Shown in pieces: positions 23,401 through 35,800 of a stretch of DNA of 64,000 nucleotides. Position 1 is the stretch's first letter, and the number at the start of each line of letters is the position of its first letter. Location of the stretch: assembly GCF_008831285.2 (NCBI RefSeq), contig NC_045140.1:17482370-17546369 (forward strand), in the 5' to 3' direction. Made by a program: the position numbers and the translations under genes. Under the pieces are notes generated by a model. That model did not search any database and was not told the DNA's origin. It saw only the letters and a list, made by a program, of their open reading frames with translations. The DNA comes from Nymphaea colorata. Its lineage: Eukaryota; Streptophyta; Magnoliopsida; Nymphaeales; Nymphaeaceae.

Positions 23401-26400
23401 ATTTAGATGCAAGAAAGTGAAACAGTTGTCTTTCCCCCAGCCTGATGATTTCAACAGATATAGAGTACAAAGTACAGCATACCATGAGGAAGCGCAAGCA
23501 TGATGAGACAAGCTTTTCATTTCCAGCAGACTTGTGGAGAATAAGCTCATCAAGGATTTCCTCAATATGCTCCTTGTTGAAGAGAATAAGAGAACATTTG
23601 GTTGTTAATGTACCAAAGAAATCAAACAAAGGATGCCTATCTCCGAGGATCTTCAACAAGTCATCCTACAAAGTAGACAAAAAAGCCACATGGACATTGA
23701 ATCATATACAATCACATTCAAACATGGTAAGAGATGAACTATCTGCTTCCATGATCTTTCTGAAGCACTAAAAAGGAATACTCACACGGCCTTTTAAAGC
23801 TTGTGCAGTACTAGTGCTAGTATCAAGAAGACTAGTTAGAATCTTCCAAACATTATTATCCTTCAACTGATTAAGGGTTTGAAAATCTTCTTCTGCTTTG
23901 GCAGGATCTTTAAATGACCGAGCCAGGGTCCTAATGCACCCTGAAGTTCTCTCTAGGATATCTGTAGTATCTTTATCCTGCAGAAAAATAAAGATTATGC
24001 CTTGTTAGAACTTAAGACATTTTGGCACTTCTGACATCCAATACTTAAAGAAGAAAAGATACCTGGTATTTCTTTCTAAGCGCCAGATACCGCTTCATTT
24101 CTTTCTGCAACCTGCAATCCAAGGAGAAACCCCCTGAAAATCCGGCCAAGACCTATCAAATACTAGAAAGTGGAAAATGGGCTTCTTAAAAAGAGCGACA
24201 AGAAGCATGACAATGAAAAGGCTAACCTTTGTTTCTGCAGAAAAGCTTGTTCAAGGGCCTTGATCTCAACTTTTTCAAACTCGGAGAAAGCTGCAATCCA
24301 GTTTCTCACTTTTACTTTAACTGAGACTTCAGTGGGCAACAACGAGTCTGATAAAAATTTCTCCACTGCTTCATATCTGCACAAATGGTACAACATGAAA
24401 TATCGATGCCCAGAAACATAAAACAAAAAGTAATGCCCAGACCTCAAATCTTTGTCATAGAAACATCTTAGAATTTTCCCAGGAAGCCATCTATACTCAT
24501 TTTGCTCAATCGAACCATCTGAAAACTTCAAGCATTGCAGTCGATACAGTTCCACCAGCCTCTCCAAAGTATACTTTTTGACAGTGATCTGAAAGTTACC
24601 TGAGGTCACTCATGCAATCTATTCAACAATACACATATTATACAGCCAAGAAATTTGAGGAAATGAATGTTTAAATAGAATAAAAAGAACAGTACAGATT
24701 TATCCCGAAGGCGCTCTGCAACAAACTTGATAGTCCCAATTGCAACAGACTCTAAACTATGTCCAGCAACATCACAAATTGCACCAACAACTTGTTCCCG
24801 AACACTTTCATCATAGTCTAACAACCGATCACAAAGGGCAGCTGGAAATGTCAACCCACCTCAAGGTCAATTGATGCATCCAATATAACTAGTTTGTTTG
24901 GCACATATATCAAAAAATAACCGACTCCAAATTTCTTTCTTACAGATAATCTCAGCAGCTTCAGGTCTGAAAGGATTAGATAGCAGGCAGCCTTTCATAT
25001 GTCCGACAACAGCAGTTCGAATGTCAACCACTCTGTCTGTCAGCCTCTTAAGGAACTCTGAAAAAAGGGGCCGGAATGGCTCAGAGATTGTGCGACCAGG
25101 TAATGTAAACATCCATCCAAGCAGGTTTACTGATTTCAGCCTAACATCAGGTTCATTTGCCTGAAAAAGATTAAAACTTAATTACAAGGCCACACTTGTC
25201 CAATATCGAGGCATCTTTAGCTACAAACTGAAAATAAATAAATAACAAGGATTCTATGTCTCGTTTGGCAGGTTCGATCATGAAGTAATGTGAAAAATGA
25301 AGTAATTTCAACATAGAAAGGAGCTGAATCTTAAGAAAATACATGCATGTCAGTCTTGAACCTTCACTAGTCAAAAGTTCTTTTATTTCCAGGGCTCTAC
25401 CTCATTTGCATATTACATCAGTACTCTCCAACTGCTGGAAAGGTACACACTGGCACAAACAACATACCATTTACTGCAACCAAGATGTTCCATTCTTATC
25501 AAGAAACCATTCGTGGAAACAAAATCTCATAAAAAGAACACCACATTTTACGAGGGGTAAAGGCATAATATGATAAAACAAGTCATAAACCACCAAAAGA
25601 AGAGCGCAAAAACTTCTCGACTTAAAAAAATAGTTTATTTAATTGTTCATCCAAAAGCACTAGAAGAACAAGAACAACTTCACTAACCTCAAATTAACAT
25701 ATAGACAAAAAAATTAGACAAATCTCAGCATAAATTACCATAATAATTCATGCTAAGTCCAAAATAATTAATCAAATACCCCGCCGGGGGGGTTGGTGTT
25801 GGTGGTGGGGAACATTATCAATATCTATGTGCATCATCTTGTCCCTTCCAATACACATTGTATCAGTCACTCGCCGTAATGATGCAAGGCCCCATAAGGG
25901 CCTTTACAGATGTCAGCCAATATGGGATTTATTTGAGCCATATTAGCCAGTAATAGCCAATTAAGTCATGTATCAACTAACATAAATAAATTAATAGTAG
26001 ACAATTGAATTTATTTTTATTTTCAATTTACATAGTAATGAGCTACGATTCATACAAGCTGGTGCATATCAGCCGAAGGAGCTGTACCAGTGAACGCCTC
26101 AAGGCTCAAAATGATGTGGGATCCAACATTTAAATTGCTGGTGTATCCTCAAACTGTTTTTTGAATAGAACAGGTATAGAATATCATGTTTTAGGGGTTA
26201 AACTTGTCTGAATTTCACTGGGCATGTACATGGCTTGATTGTCATGGTCAATTTCACAAGCACCCTTCAAGTACGACAAACATTATACTATCAATAAAGT
26301 TTCAGTTATTGAATGAAGTCTAAATGGATGAAATATCATAAAATTCAAGCATTGGAGTTCAAGATCCAAGCATCCAAGAAGAAACATATCCTGTATATTT

Positions 26401-29400
26401 TCAGTATAAAAATACAAGATTTTTACAGGCACAAGCGCATTACACATGGATTTCATATAATGATAAATCACAACTTACAATATAACTCAGTGCAGCATAA
26501 TATCCAACTGTTTACACCAACCAAATAAGATCCGGGCTAAGATGAAACTTCATAATCTTTATCAATCTCACGTAAAACATCCAATCCATATAGAAATAGC
26601 AAATCATCTAACAGACAAGTAGGAAAATCTTGGAAATAACTCACATAAGAAATCAAAGCACAAGATGATAAAAGAAAGTACCAGCAGTTCTTCTAGCATG
26701 TAAGGAGTAACTCCACGTAAGAATTGAGGAGAACAACGATAAATATCATAAATAATTTCATGATGATTAAAACAACTACTTTGAGAACGAGCATTCCTTG
26801 AGATTGCTGATATAAGGAACTGATTTATGTATGGCTCAAGCTTGCCAGCACACTGTTCAATGACACTAATAGCCAGTTCTTGTCCAGCTGAAGATATATC
26901 CTGGAGTCCACAAATTCCATTAGTATTTAAGAGACATCAGATGTGCGAGACCAACCATGACCACAAGCAAAAATGTGTGCACAACATACACTTTCATGTT
27001 GACCAAGCGCAGATAATAAAGCAAGTAATAGATCCTCCTGGACATCCTCACTTTCATCAACTAGGAGAACCATAATTGTCTGCATTGATATAAGGACAGC
27101 TTCTGGATGCTCATTACTGCACATGCAAAATATCCATCAAAAACATGTGACAAAGTCAATGGTTCAACAATCAAGTATCAACAGAGCTCCAATAACCTAA
27201 GCTCTGAAAATGGCTCACAACAAGTACTATCCATCTGTTGTGATGCGACTATGTGAGTGCATGCAAACCCAGAAAAAATCGTGAACAGGGATATTTTTCT
27301 CCAATGTTTCTGTAGGGCTTTCTCAACCTTTCAGCCATATGTGTCACATGCTAAATTTTTTCTTCTACTTTTGCTGCTTCATCATTTTGCAATAGCAATG
27401 ATGTTCCTCGTGCACGCTACCAGAAACGTGAAAAGAAAACATAATTTAACCCCCCATCATAATTTAACCCCATTGTATGTGTATGGGAACATAAGCATGT
27501 TTGAGAGTATATGTGCACATGCACACAGATAAGAGAGAGAGGGAGAGAGCATGAAGTATAAAGACATGCAAAAAGAATACAGAATTCTGACTAAGGGTTG
27601 ATTTCAAAATAATATGCCAATTCATGCAACTAAATCATGTTCTTTTTTTAGGTAGTTGTGCCACTAGTCAGAATGGTTCAAACAGTCAAGGCAATTAAAC
27701 AACAAACTTGATGGCAATTTCCATAAATAAGACATGCATGAGGCATGATGCATCTGTTAGAACACCATTTCAGAAGAAATGTGATCCTTGTTCAGAATCT
27801 TTTCATTGAGAAAGGGTGACAGAGTCTTTTCGGAACCCATTGCTTATAGGTGTGCATGTTTGCATGCTTATAGACATGCCCAATACATAATCACATACTT
27901 TGATTTGTTGATTCAGTTGTCAAACTTTGGTATTTGGCCAGTAAAAGAAAGCATCCATAGACATATGAGATGACACTACTGAAAACTGCTTAAACTGTTA
28001 ATGTGGACCCACCATGCTGATTAGCCATTTGGCATAACTGCCTTCTCAAGCTTACTGATTTTGACACACTTTACTGCACCAGCATTACCCTTTAATTTCA
28101 GTGGGGATTATGGGCCTAACACAACAAGTACAAAATGGAAAAGAGATAAACATCAAAACATCACAAATGCAATCTGCTAACCAATTAACAATAACAGCCT
28201 TAGCAAGTCATGCACAAGAACACAAATGTAGCAATGAATGCTTATTGGTAATTCAGAAACTAAAAGATTTCACAGAAAATACCTGGCAATAGAGAGAAAT
28301 GTACTGAACATTTCATTCACTAGATCGTTGCATTCAAGATCCAACATGACAACACAGGACCTATATTTAGCAAGAGTCTCCAGAATAGCAATCATTCTCC
28401 CAAAAGAAGGACTATTTATCTCATCTAAACTGCTAAAGGTCCCCACAATTACACGAAATGCGTCCTGCAGAAATGTAACATAACTAAGATCAGTGGAGCT
28501 AATCCCAATGTCAGCTGTTCAGTTTGAGCATGGGTTTTGTCAAACTCCTGTGGCGTAAGCATGCCATTAATATATGCAGTTGACCTTGAGATCTCCAACG
28601 ACCAGTTTACCATTAACTTTCAATGCTAACAAACTTACCCTTAACACATCGTCATTGTATGGAGGCACTGGTGCTGTTATCCTCATTATCTCACAAATGC
28701 AAGCCGATACCAGAAGTCTGACATCCCTATCTTGCTGGGCCAGAAGCTCAGCCTTTGCTACTGCATCAGCACATGATTGCACAGCCACCAACAGTGATTT
28801 TGGTGGTGATTGGTCAATCTCAGACAGGCAATTTGTGGCTTGCTACACAACATGACATGCATAAGATAAAGGATCAAGTGAGGCCGGATTTACATATTCC
28901 AAATACAAGTTAACATATGTCATTGTAAAACTGCATGTTGTTATGAACATACAGCTGGACATTTTCATGATTCACAACAATACTGATAATTGAAGTGGAT
29001 ACCTACCTATCTCCTGGTTAACCAAAAGTACGCATCACTTTCACTTAAGGTTCACGAAAGCAAAATGATCAAAAGTGAATACTTAATGAGGATAATAAAC
29101 TAATGTTGATGGAATTTTATTAGCTATCGCCTGAGACAAAAGAAAGACCACAGTTACCAGGGTACGAACTTGAACCGTAAAACAAAAAAGGTATGCATAT
29201 TCATGTGAATGGACAACTAACATCATGCTTGAAAGTGGAACATTCTTCAGTCACATATCGCGAGGAGTCATACACATCCCAATTGGACAAACAATTTCCA
29301 TGAGAAAGGTCAGATTTTCTTTTAACGGGTAAATATGTAAGACAGAGCATAAAAAACTAAAAGACCAATTACTAAACCTCAAAAGGAACTTGCTGGCTTT

Positions 29401-30229
29401 AATGCAAATAATTTTGTACAATAGATGCTTCTCGAAAACCTATGACATCGGCAAATGGGTAAAGAAACAAATCCGATGGACTTCCGCTTGTACACTGCAA
29501 ATACAGATAGAAGTATGTATATGCATGTAAAGCAGTGCTCCTGGCCCTTTAACTTTCAACAAAGATAAAAGCCAGAAGCCTATAACACATATATTTGATT
29601 CCAAGCAGATATTGATTTGGTCATACCAACAGGTAGTTCTTGGAACAGCCCAGAAAAAAATTTAAATTCGTTCCTTATACATGATTTTGTTATTTTACCC
29701 AAAAAGGACGAAAGCAACCTTTTCTTCCACGTGAAAAAGAGAATACCATAATATCAGCAGAACGTTCTGAAAGGGCTCTGGATAAAAGGAGCATTACGAG
29801 GGAATGTCAAAAGAACAAAAGGAATTTATCGAGGACGCCATAACAAGCACCAAAAGAAGAAGAAAAAAAGATGAAGCAAACATAGAGAATCAATCATTCG
29901 TGTTTCGAAAAAGAAAACGACGGATTAGAAAGAAGAATTCCCGTCCCCAGCAAAGACAAGCATGGAGATGGTACTGCAGAATAACGAGTTAACCTAATCG
30001 ACTGAAAAAAACATATGAAATTGGGAATGCGCCAGACACAATTTCGGCTACGCCGCGGGCGATGAGCGAAAGGACGACTCAGAAAGACGCAGAATTCGAT
30101 CGAGGGAGAGTCCAGTAAGAATGTCGAAACCCTCACCTTAAGGAGCTTCACGAGGGAATCCTTCGAGTGGGGAAGGTTCGCGAGCTTCGACCCGATTTCC
30201 TTGAGCGCCTGCCGAAGATTCTGCGCCAT
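10229..30229 (-). CDS. PDS5: Sister chromatid cohesion protein PDS5 homologue, 31 exons
   Basis: PDS5 binds cohesin and regulates its loading, release and acetylation. Coding exons (high to low): 30137-30229, 28639-28842, 28283-28464, 26990-27116, 26682-26900, 24944-25160, 24696-24841, 24443-24588, 24227-24376, 24063-24111, 23786-23977, 23483-23665, 21039-21193, 20834-20960, 20547-20693, 20391-20450, 20185-20321, 19953-20070, 19628-19800, 19227-19424, 18616-18772, 18346-18477, 17221-17295, 16418-17119, 15386-15465, 11461-11512, 11295-11378, 11136-11173, 10802-10908, 10353-10540, 10229-10264. All have GT-AG borders and sum to 4674 bases, 1557 residues plus stop. HEAT-type helical repeats fill about residues 1-1100 (ICEIMRITAPVPPYNDDVLR; FLKRLTDRVVDIR). 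Exon 24 encodes a Lys/Ser-rich linker. A Tudor domain follows near 1370-1435 (LVGWRIKVWW, IFYDDGDVEMLKL), then an acidic tail. The start MAQNLRQALKEIG is preferred over an in-frame ATG 14 codons upstream. Whether it is the A or B paralogue cannot be decided here. Confidence 0.93.
12571..12600. repeat. GT/TA compound microsatellite
   Basis: About ten GT units pass directly into five TA units within PDS5 intron 25. A MITE-like insertion abuts it. Confidence 0.85.
12603..12742. mobile_element. Short MITE-like element with GGATCC-containing ends
   Basis: The left end GGAGGTGGATCCCTTCGGCC and the inverted right end GGAGGAATCCTCCGGCC are imperfect terminal inverted repeats around about 100 bases. 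The left end also folds on itself (GGATCCCT with AGGGATCC). GT-rich microsatellite sequence lies on both sides, so any target duplication is hidden. It sits in PDS5 intron 25. Confidence 0.5.
12758..12965. mobile_element. Truncated copy of a TGTAACACC fold-back element
   Basis: This begins TGTAACACCAC and runs parallel to the left half of the element at 13048: GTTGAGAAGTTT, ATTGTAAGGAATCTT, TTAGTTAAGTGATTTGGTTG, GGAGCCCGAACCCAGTGTG. The match fades after the TTATTATAGTGG word. The right arm is missing, so this is a half element next to a complete one. Confidence 0.55.
13048..13440. mobile_element. Complete fold-back element with long inverted arms
   Basis: The element starts TGTAACACCCGATTTTGAG and ends in ATAGGGTATTACA. 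The arms are inverted copies over about 100 bases: AAGTGATAGATTGTTCTGG on the left matches AAATGATAGATTGTTTTGA read from the right, and ATTGTGAAGAGTCTT matches ATTGTGAAGAATTTT. No clear target duplication was seen. It carries no coding capacity, so it is non-autonomous. It lies in PDS5 intron 25. Confidence 0.7.
14412..14450. repeat. AT microsatellite
   Basis: About 19 AT units lie in PDS5 intron 25, followed by a short TGTATATGTGTG stretch. Confidence 0.9.
17189..17218. repeat. GA microsatellite abutting a splice donor
   Basis: On the minus strand the PDS5 exon 23 donor GTAC runs directly into this CT/GA tract, so the intron starts with a microsatellite. Length changes here would fall within a few bases of the splice site. 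Confidence 0.85.
17816..17900. repeat. Three-copy tandem repeat of about 29 bases
   Basis: The unit is approximately ACATCTAAATGTCAAATAA plus AATATATAAC, repeated three times with one or two differences, in the PDS5 intron between exons 22 and 23. Confidence 0.75.
21194..23482 (-). other. PDS5 intron 12 (2.3 kb)
   Basis: This is the second-longest intron of PDS5. I saw no coding exon in it. The protein reads across the junction from CLRFLM to ILASFFPSIF, as expected for adjacent HEAT helices. It contains a GAAGAA tract near 22664-22685 and short dispersed repeat-like words near 22210-22260 and 22795-22860. Confidence 0.6.
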
Positions 30230-30560
30230 GACCTCCCTTCCTTTCCGCTTCCTCTTGGTAACTCCCGACACGAGTCTGAAGTCACAGTCCGTCTCCTTCC
30301 GCCATTACTGAGACGCGGGAACCAAAGCCCGGACCACAGACGAGAGACAGAGACCGAACCTCTACGGAATCGAAAGGCGGAATTCAATCCAACTGAATCA
30401 GGCGCGATCGCAGACGCTGGGGTTCCTTAAGTAGAGCGAGAAACGAACGACGAAAAATGGCAGAAAGAAGGGTTGAATTCCACAAGCGCCCTAATTCAAC
30501 GGAGTCCATCGCAGGTGCTGCCGGTCCGTCAGAAACTGAGGTGACGTGTTTTTAAAGCCA
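30230..30560 (-). promoter_or_regulatory. PDS5 5' flank
   Basis: This GC-richer block with CpGs directly upstream of the PDS5 start is the likely 5' untranslated region and core promoter. No TATA box was recognised, which would suit a constitutively expressed nuclear gene. An in-frame ATG at 30271 gives an alternative N-terminus beginning MSGVTKRKRKGREV. Confidence 0.4.
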
Positions 30561-32947
30561 AATTTCGAAAATAACCTTTTCCCAGATGGAAACTTTGATG
30601 GACTAGTTCAATCTTAGCAGATCCTACCACTCCAAGTTGTACTAAAATAGCAGTAAACTCTTGTAAATAAATCGGATTAAGTTTCATAAAAAGGCCGTTG
30701 GATAGCAGGAAGAATATTATGTTCTAATTCAAAAACATGCCCTTCCAAAAAAAATGATTATGCATGTTAATTATAGATTTTTCAATCAAACGTTAAACAA
30801 AGAAATAAAAAGACTGTATTCTTTGAACATGTGTTTGAAGAACACAATGTTTTACTTATCAAGTATGGGTTTTTGTTGGCCCACCAAGTTGGTTTACAAT
30901 AATGTATGTTCTAATAAAATTTGAGATTTACATTATCATGTCCATTTCAGCTAACAAACTCAACCCAACTTAGGAGCCAGTAGAGCAATAAATATTTGGT
31001 TAAAAGACATTAATATTTAGATTGAAGCTTTTAAGAAGAAACAAGTGTGTAAATAAGTAAATGTTTGCAAGATATGAATAGATAACCGCCCACTATTGAC
31101 AAGTAAGTTTGTATTAAGAGATTTAAAGTGAAGCTGGTTATATATACTCCTCCGTGCACAAAAAAATTATACATCTAGATGTAAAGACCAGAATACCTTC
31201 GATTAATAAAAATGATATATAAAGGCAGAAGAAAATATAGTGAAAAAGATAAATGTCCAAAAAAAATTCAAAAATCCCTATAAAGTGATCATTAGAAAGG
31301 CAAACTTTAAAAAGTTGTTCACCCAAAAAAAAGAAAAAAGTTTGCTAGCACCCTTGGAGACGTTAGGGGTATGTTTGTCAATTGAAAAACTTAGTAGGTT
31401 TATGCAATCGGGTACCCAATACCCATTCCCTTTGTTTTGCTGTAAACGGGTCGGGTCCGATAGATTATAATGTGTTTGAAATCCGAACCAAGTCATGCAG
31501 CGAAAATGAATAAAACGGTCGTAACGGATCCGATCCATTTGCAAACGGAAATCAATGGAGCAGCGCACTGCTTTCAAGCCGTGGCAGCCAATTCTGCATC
31601 AACGTCGACGAAGGAGAAACAAGTTTCATCTAAAACTTATGCAACAGCCGAATGCATTGAAAACAGAGGCAAAATCATGGAATTTATTTAGGGGTGATAT
31701 CATTACTTAATAAAAAAATCCGAATGAAGTAATATAAATATTTTGTTTAAAATGTATGTCTTTGATTACATATTTTAATTGCCCTCAAGTGCATATAATT
31801 ACAACAGGTCTTACAGGAGCCTTCGGTTAGAAAAACACCATGTTCTTGGAACGCATGTTTATGTAACACATATTTTATAATACCATGCTTTGTTTTCTTT
31901 CAGAAACATGGTATGATCATGTCTACGTTTGATTATTAATTTAATGGCATTCATAATCACATCAAGTTTGGTGCAACAAGAATATAGGGTTATTGGATCA
32001 TGTATTCTAAAAGAGTGCGTTTCAAAAATCAATGTTACCAGACACCCTCTAAAGTCCACACGTTGTCCTATATGTTTCGTAAACAAGGCATAGGGAAATG
32101 AAATTTCAGTAACTTCAAGTTAAGCCTTGAGCCCCTTGCCTTGTGATATTTTACAAAAATATGGAAAAGAGAAAACTGTATTGTTTAGGAAGACAAGCCT
32201 GTATAATCATGTCCATGGCTTTATTTTGGAGCTCAATCTTCTCTGTCTTTATCTTCCTCTCCCTCTCTCTCTCTCTGAGATTGGCTTACAAGCAGAAACA
32301 TGTTTCATACTAGAAAAAGTCTTTCAAACTTTTGAGATACAACAATTCTGGATACAACAATTCTAACACTATTTTAGCTTACAGCATGAATACAACGGAA
32401 TGGATTAAATTTCACGCAGAGAACTACTGAATATACATTTCAGGCTGATGAAACACAAACTACAGACGCAACAGACAAACACCTTATTAGGACCCAAGAA
32501 GTATGGAGATTGACGCTCACAGGACTCGCATGATCTTGATCTCCCCAGATTGGTTCCGAACTGTTTTTCCTATGTTGGGACTTTCTGTCAATTAAGGCCA
32601 TTCCTGCAATAAAGAGATGTCAAAAACTTGATTGGCAAGTTAACGAGAAAAATAATGCAAAAACCAAACAGATCAGGGTTAAGTTTTCACCTGCAGGAGA
32701 GTTAGAACAACTCAAATAACGAACCATGAGAGCAAGAGACTGGTCCAATTTTTTATATGTTTTACCAAACGAACATATTAATATAGACATGTAAACTTTA
32801 CATTTTGTAATTTTAGTTCAGAAAACGGTTCATACCATTGTGAACATCAGTTGTTATGGTGGATTAGTAAACAAATTGGAACTTGCTGGTTTTTTCAGTA
32901 AACGTCAGTAAGTACAGAGATTGAAAAGAGTCTCAGTGAAATACCAG

Positions 32948-33125
32948 CAGTGGCAAAGCTAGAAATTTCTAGCTAAGGAGCACCAATACTTCAATTGAAA
33001 CTTTTTACCAGGCAGCCAATATATAAATAAGTAAATGTCGATGAGGTACTAATAGAGAAATAAGCAATTTATCCTGCTTGTGTTGGCAACTGCCCAAGAG
33101 AACCCACATGTGGCTACCGCCACTG
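32948..33125. mobile_element. MITE with CAGTGGC terminal inverted repeats
   Basis: The left end CAGTGGCAAAGCTAGA and the inverted right end CAGTGGCGGTAGCCACA match over CAGTGGC with further similarity beyond it. The element is about 178 bases, AT-rich inside, and non-coding. The flanks show no clear target duplication. Confidence 0.5.
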
Positions 33126-33133
33126 AACACTAG

Positions 33134-33186
33134 CAGCTTTGGAATTCTACTACAGGCTCTACAGCAGCTTTGGAATTCTACTACAG
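33134..33186. repeat. Short tandem duplication
   Basis: The word CAGCTTTGGAATTCTACTAC occurs near 33134 and again near 33164, separated by a few bases, immediately right of the CAGTGGC element. Confidence 0.8.
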
Positions 33187-33656
33187 CCTAACAACGATCC
33201 ACAATATTGCAGGAACGAATGCCAAAACAAGAAAGTTCACCGTTATAAGAAGTTGTCCCCCAAAAACGCAAACCAAAACTGCAATAGAAGGTCCGAATTT
33301 AAGAGCAGTGAGAAGCATTAATCTAGTCTTAAGTTTTTAGGTTTCTAATTCAACAAAAATACAGCATGCCGGCAAGCAGCTCACCAAATACAGTGAAGTT
33401 CAGAATCATGGGTTTGAGCAGATCAGACATTAATACTAGAAATTAACAGTGTAAAGTAAATAGTTAAATAGAAACATGAAAGAGTACAAGAAAATATCGA
33501 ATGGTTCTAATGCTTGGTGTGAACAGACAAAGTGGTATGACCACTAGGACCAGGGGCTACATTCTTATTTTCACCAACTGGCAAGTGAAAAAGGCGAACT
33601 TAATAAGATGCAGAAAAAGGACATCCTTAAGAATAAGAAAAAGAAAATCAAGCACC

Positions 33657-35699
33657 TCAAGGAAATGAGCAATCTCCAAAAGCATTCTTTGATACGCGCA
33701 AGGGACTCAACACTGTACTGTTCTCAATGTCAGATAAGATTTCCTGGATGCTTAAAGGTAGGCTACAGGAAAAGCTCGCGACAGGCTTCAAAGTTGGCAA
33801 AACAGGAACTAATGCATCTCCATTGAGAATCTGCAGAACCTTTCTCATGGTTGGCCTCTCTACGTGATTAGGATGAGCACAATTCAGGCCCAGAAGTAGC
33901 ATTCTCCTCATCTGCTCTTTATCAAATTCACCCTTCAGCCTGGGATCAACAGCTTCCAGGAGCCTACCTTCACCATATAATTCCCATACCCAATCAACCA
34001 AATTCCTCACTCCACTTTTGAAACTTTTTTCGATTGGTCTCCTGCCACAAGCAACTTCAAGTATCACTACCCCATAACTGAAAACATCGGTTTTTTCTGT
34101 TGCCTTTCCATACTGAAGATATTCAGGAGCAAGGTAACCCATGGTTCCTGCTGTAAGAGTAGAATCTGGGCTCTTATCATGTTCAATGATCTTGGCCAAC
34201 CCGAAATCACCCAATCTTGGATTAAAATTTGCGTCCAGCATTATGTTGCTGGTTTTCACATCTCTGTGAATAACTTGCTTCTCGCATTCGTAGTGCAGGT
34301 ACATTAGAGCTGATGCAGTACCAACTGCTATATTATATCTCTGTGACCAATTCAGTACTTCTCTATCATCTTCTTGGTAAAGGGCACTATCAAGGCTCCC
34401 ATTGGGCATGAATTCATACACAAGCAGCAGTTCACCTTTTTCACAGCACCAGCCTTCCAGCTGCACAAGATTTCTGTGCCTCAGGCAAACTATAACTAGA
34501 AGCTCCCCCATGAAATCATCCATACCTTGATTAGCATGCTTCGATCTCTTTACAGCAACAGTCGTTCCGGACTCAGGAAGGATGCCTCTATAAACTGTAC
34601 CAGATGCTCCGTATCCCACCACATTGCCCTTATTGAACCCCCTTGTTGCAGCTCTCATCTCTCTATAACTGAAATTCTTCGGACCTTTTAGCATTTCTTG
34701 CTTGAAATTCTTCACAGGCCTTGTGAGTCTCCATCTTTTTACAAGAACCCAGCTCAAATATCCCATGATCATGCATATAATGATCGCTCCCGAGATCTTG
34801 AGACCCAGATTCAGTTTTCTGCTCCAACAATTCTGATTATGGCACTTTGCTTGCGAAAAACCGAGTACAGGCTTGCCCTCAGCGTCTGTTGCTACACTGT
34901 GAGGAGGCGAGGGCCCCTTTGACTCAAGTCCATCAGTTTGGAAGCTCCATTCCTCAATGGTGTGAAGTTCAGTGCTCCCCTCCGTCGAACCCGAAAATCC
35001 CACATACATAAACTCCTCAAAATACTTCGACAGATCGATATCGACGGAAAATTGGGGATTCAAAGGCTTCAAACTCGTGTAGCTCATCCACATCATGAGC
35101 CTATTCATGTCATTCCTGTACTCAATCCAGGCCGTGATCGAAGTGCCGTTCTTCAAATCGATTCCCACAGTGCCTGCATCAAGTGTTTGAATAGACGAGA
35201 GGTTCCCGACGTCCAACCCCACGTGATTCGCGTTCGGGTCCCCAAGTCCCGCGTCAAAGAACGTATCAAATTCGACCGCGATGAACTTATTATCATCAGG
35301 GGAGCTCGAATTCAGGAGGCCTAAGAATCTTCCCGGACTTCCGATGGTCTCATTGTTTGGAGACAAGAAAAATGTGATCCCGTCACCGTATGAACCAGGG
35401 TTCGCGTTGGTAATGGAGAAGACGAATCTTGAGAAGAAAGAAGCAGAGGAATTCGACGCGGGGTCGAAAAACCTGAAGGGGAAGTTGTAAAGAACGCTAC
35501 CTGAGCTCGAGGCCGGCACGTTGATCTCCCTGGTGAGGCCGATGGTGCCATTGCGGAGGTAGGCATCACCAAGCAAGGTGAGGTTCCGAATGGTGAAAGA
35601 AGGGAAATCGAAGCTCGTGTTCTCTGCACATGATGCAGAAGATAGGAGGAAAGAGACTAAAGAGAGAAGAAAGAAGTAACATCTTGAATATGATTTCAT
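33657..35699 (-). CDS. L-type lectin-domain receptor kinase, clade VIII type
   Basis: This is a plasma-membrane receptor-like Ser/Thr kinase of 680 residues in a single exon, as usual for the family. Residues 1-25 are a signal peptide (LLSLVSFLLSSASC). A legume-lectin domain spans about 28-262, with the beta-sandwich metal-site region AVEFDTFFDAGLGDPNANHV. A transmembrane helix lies near 302-320. The kinase domain runs about 357-630 and has all key residues: glycine loop GYGASG 362-367, Lys384 in VAVKR, Glu399, HRD 478-480, DFG 498-500 and APE 524-526, so it should be active and of the RD class. The motifs GWCCEKGELLLVYEFMPNGS and HRDVKTSNIML resemble Arabidopsis LecRK-VIII.1/VIII.2. Several N-glycosylation sequons lie in the ectodomain. 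Members of this family act in pathogen and stress signalling; the ligand is unknown. Confidence 0.95.
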   Translation of the reverse strand: MKSYSRCYFFLLSLVSFLLSSASCAENTSFDFPSFTIRNLTLLGDAYLRNGTIGLTREINVPASSSGSVLYNFPFRFFDPASNSSASFFSRFVFSITNANPGSYGDGITFFLSPNNETIGSPGRFLGLLNSSSPDDNKFIAVEFDTFFDAGLGDPNANHVGLDVGNLSSIQTLDAGTVGIDLKNGTSITAWIEYRNDMNRLMMWMSYTSLKPLNPQFSVDIDLSKYFEEFMYVGFSGSTEGSTELHTIEEWSFQTDGLESKGPSPPHSVATDAEGKPVLGFSQAKCHNQNCWSRKLNLGLKISGAIIICMIMGYLSWVLVKRWRLTRPVKNFKQEMLKGPKNFSYREMRAATRGFNKGNVVGYGASGTVYRGILPESGTTVAVKRSKHANQGMDDFMGELLVIVCLRHRNLVQLEGWCCEKGELLLVYEFMPNGSLDSALYQEDDREVLNWSQRYNIAVGTASALMYLHYECEKQVIHRDVKTSNIMLDANFNPRLGDFGLAKIIEHDKSPDSTLTAGTMGYLAPEYLQYGKATEKTDVFSYGVVILEVACGRRPIEKSFKSGVRNLVDWVWELYGEGRLLEAVDPRLKGEFDKEQMRRMLLLGLNCAHPNHVERPTMRKVLQILNGDALVPVLPTLKPVASFSCSLPLSIQEILSDIENSTVLSPLRVSKNAFGDCSFP

Positions 35700-35722
35700 A
35701 GCGGAAGACCTTCACCAATACA

Positions 35723-35800
35723 TGGAGAGAGGGAGAGAGGAGAGAGAGAGAGAAAGAGAGAGAGAGAATAAGAAGAAGAAGCAGAAGAAGAAGATGAAGG
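35723..35800 (-). repeat. GA/GAA-rich leader of the receptor kinase
   Basis: A run of GA and then GAA units on the plus strand reads as CT/TTC on the coding strand just upstream of the receptor kinase start. Such CT-rich leaders are common in plant promoters and 5' untranslated regions. Confidence 0.7.

Larger units (their letters stand above)
30561..33656. other. Spacer between PDS5 and the lectin receptor kinase
   Basis: No gene is supported. A TAAACGGGTCGGGTCC word near 31443, also seen near 46197, looks like an interspersed repeat end. A CT tract lies near 32253-32276. The part nearest 33656 probably includes the receptor kinase 3' untranslated region; a TGCAG acceptor-like site near 32610 on the minus strand could bound a 3' untranslated exon. 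Confidence 0.4.

Noticed and set aside
34698..35629. Open frames antisense to or in alternative frames of the lectin receptor kinase
   Set aside because: They overlap a clear 680-residue coding sequence with full domain structure and show no protein family character of their own.
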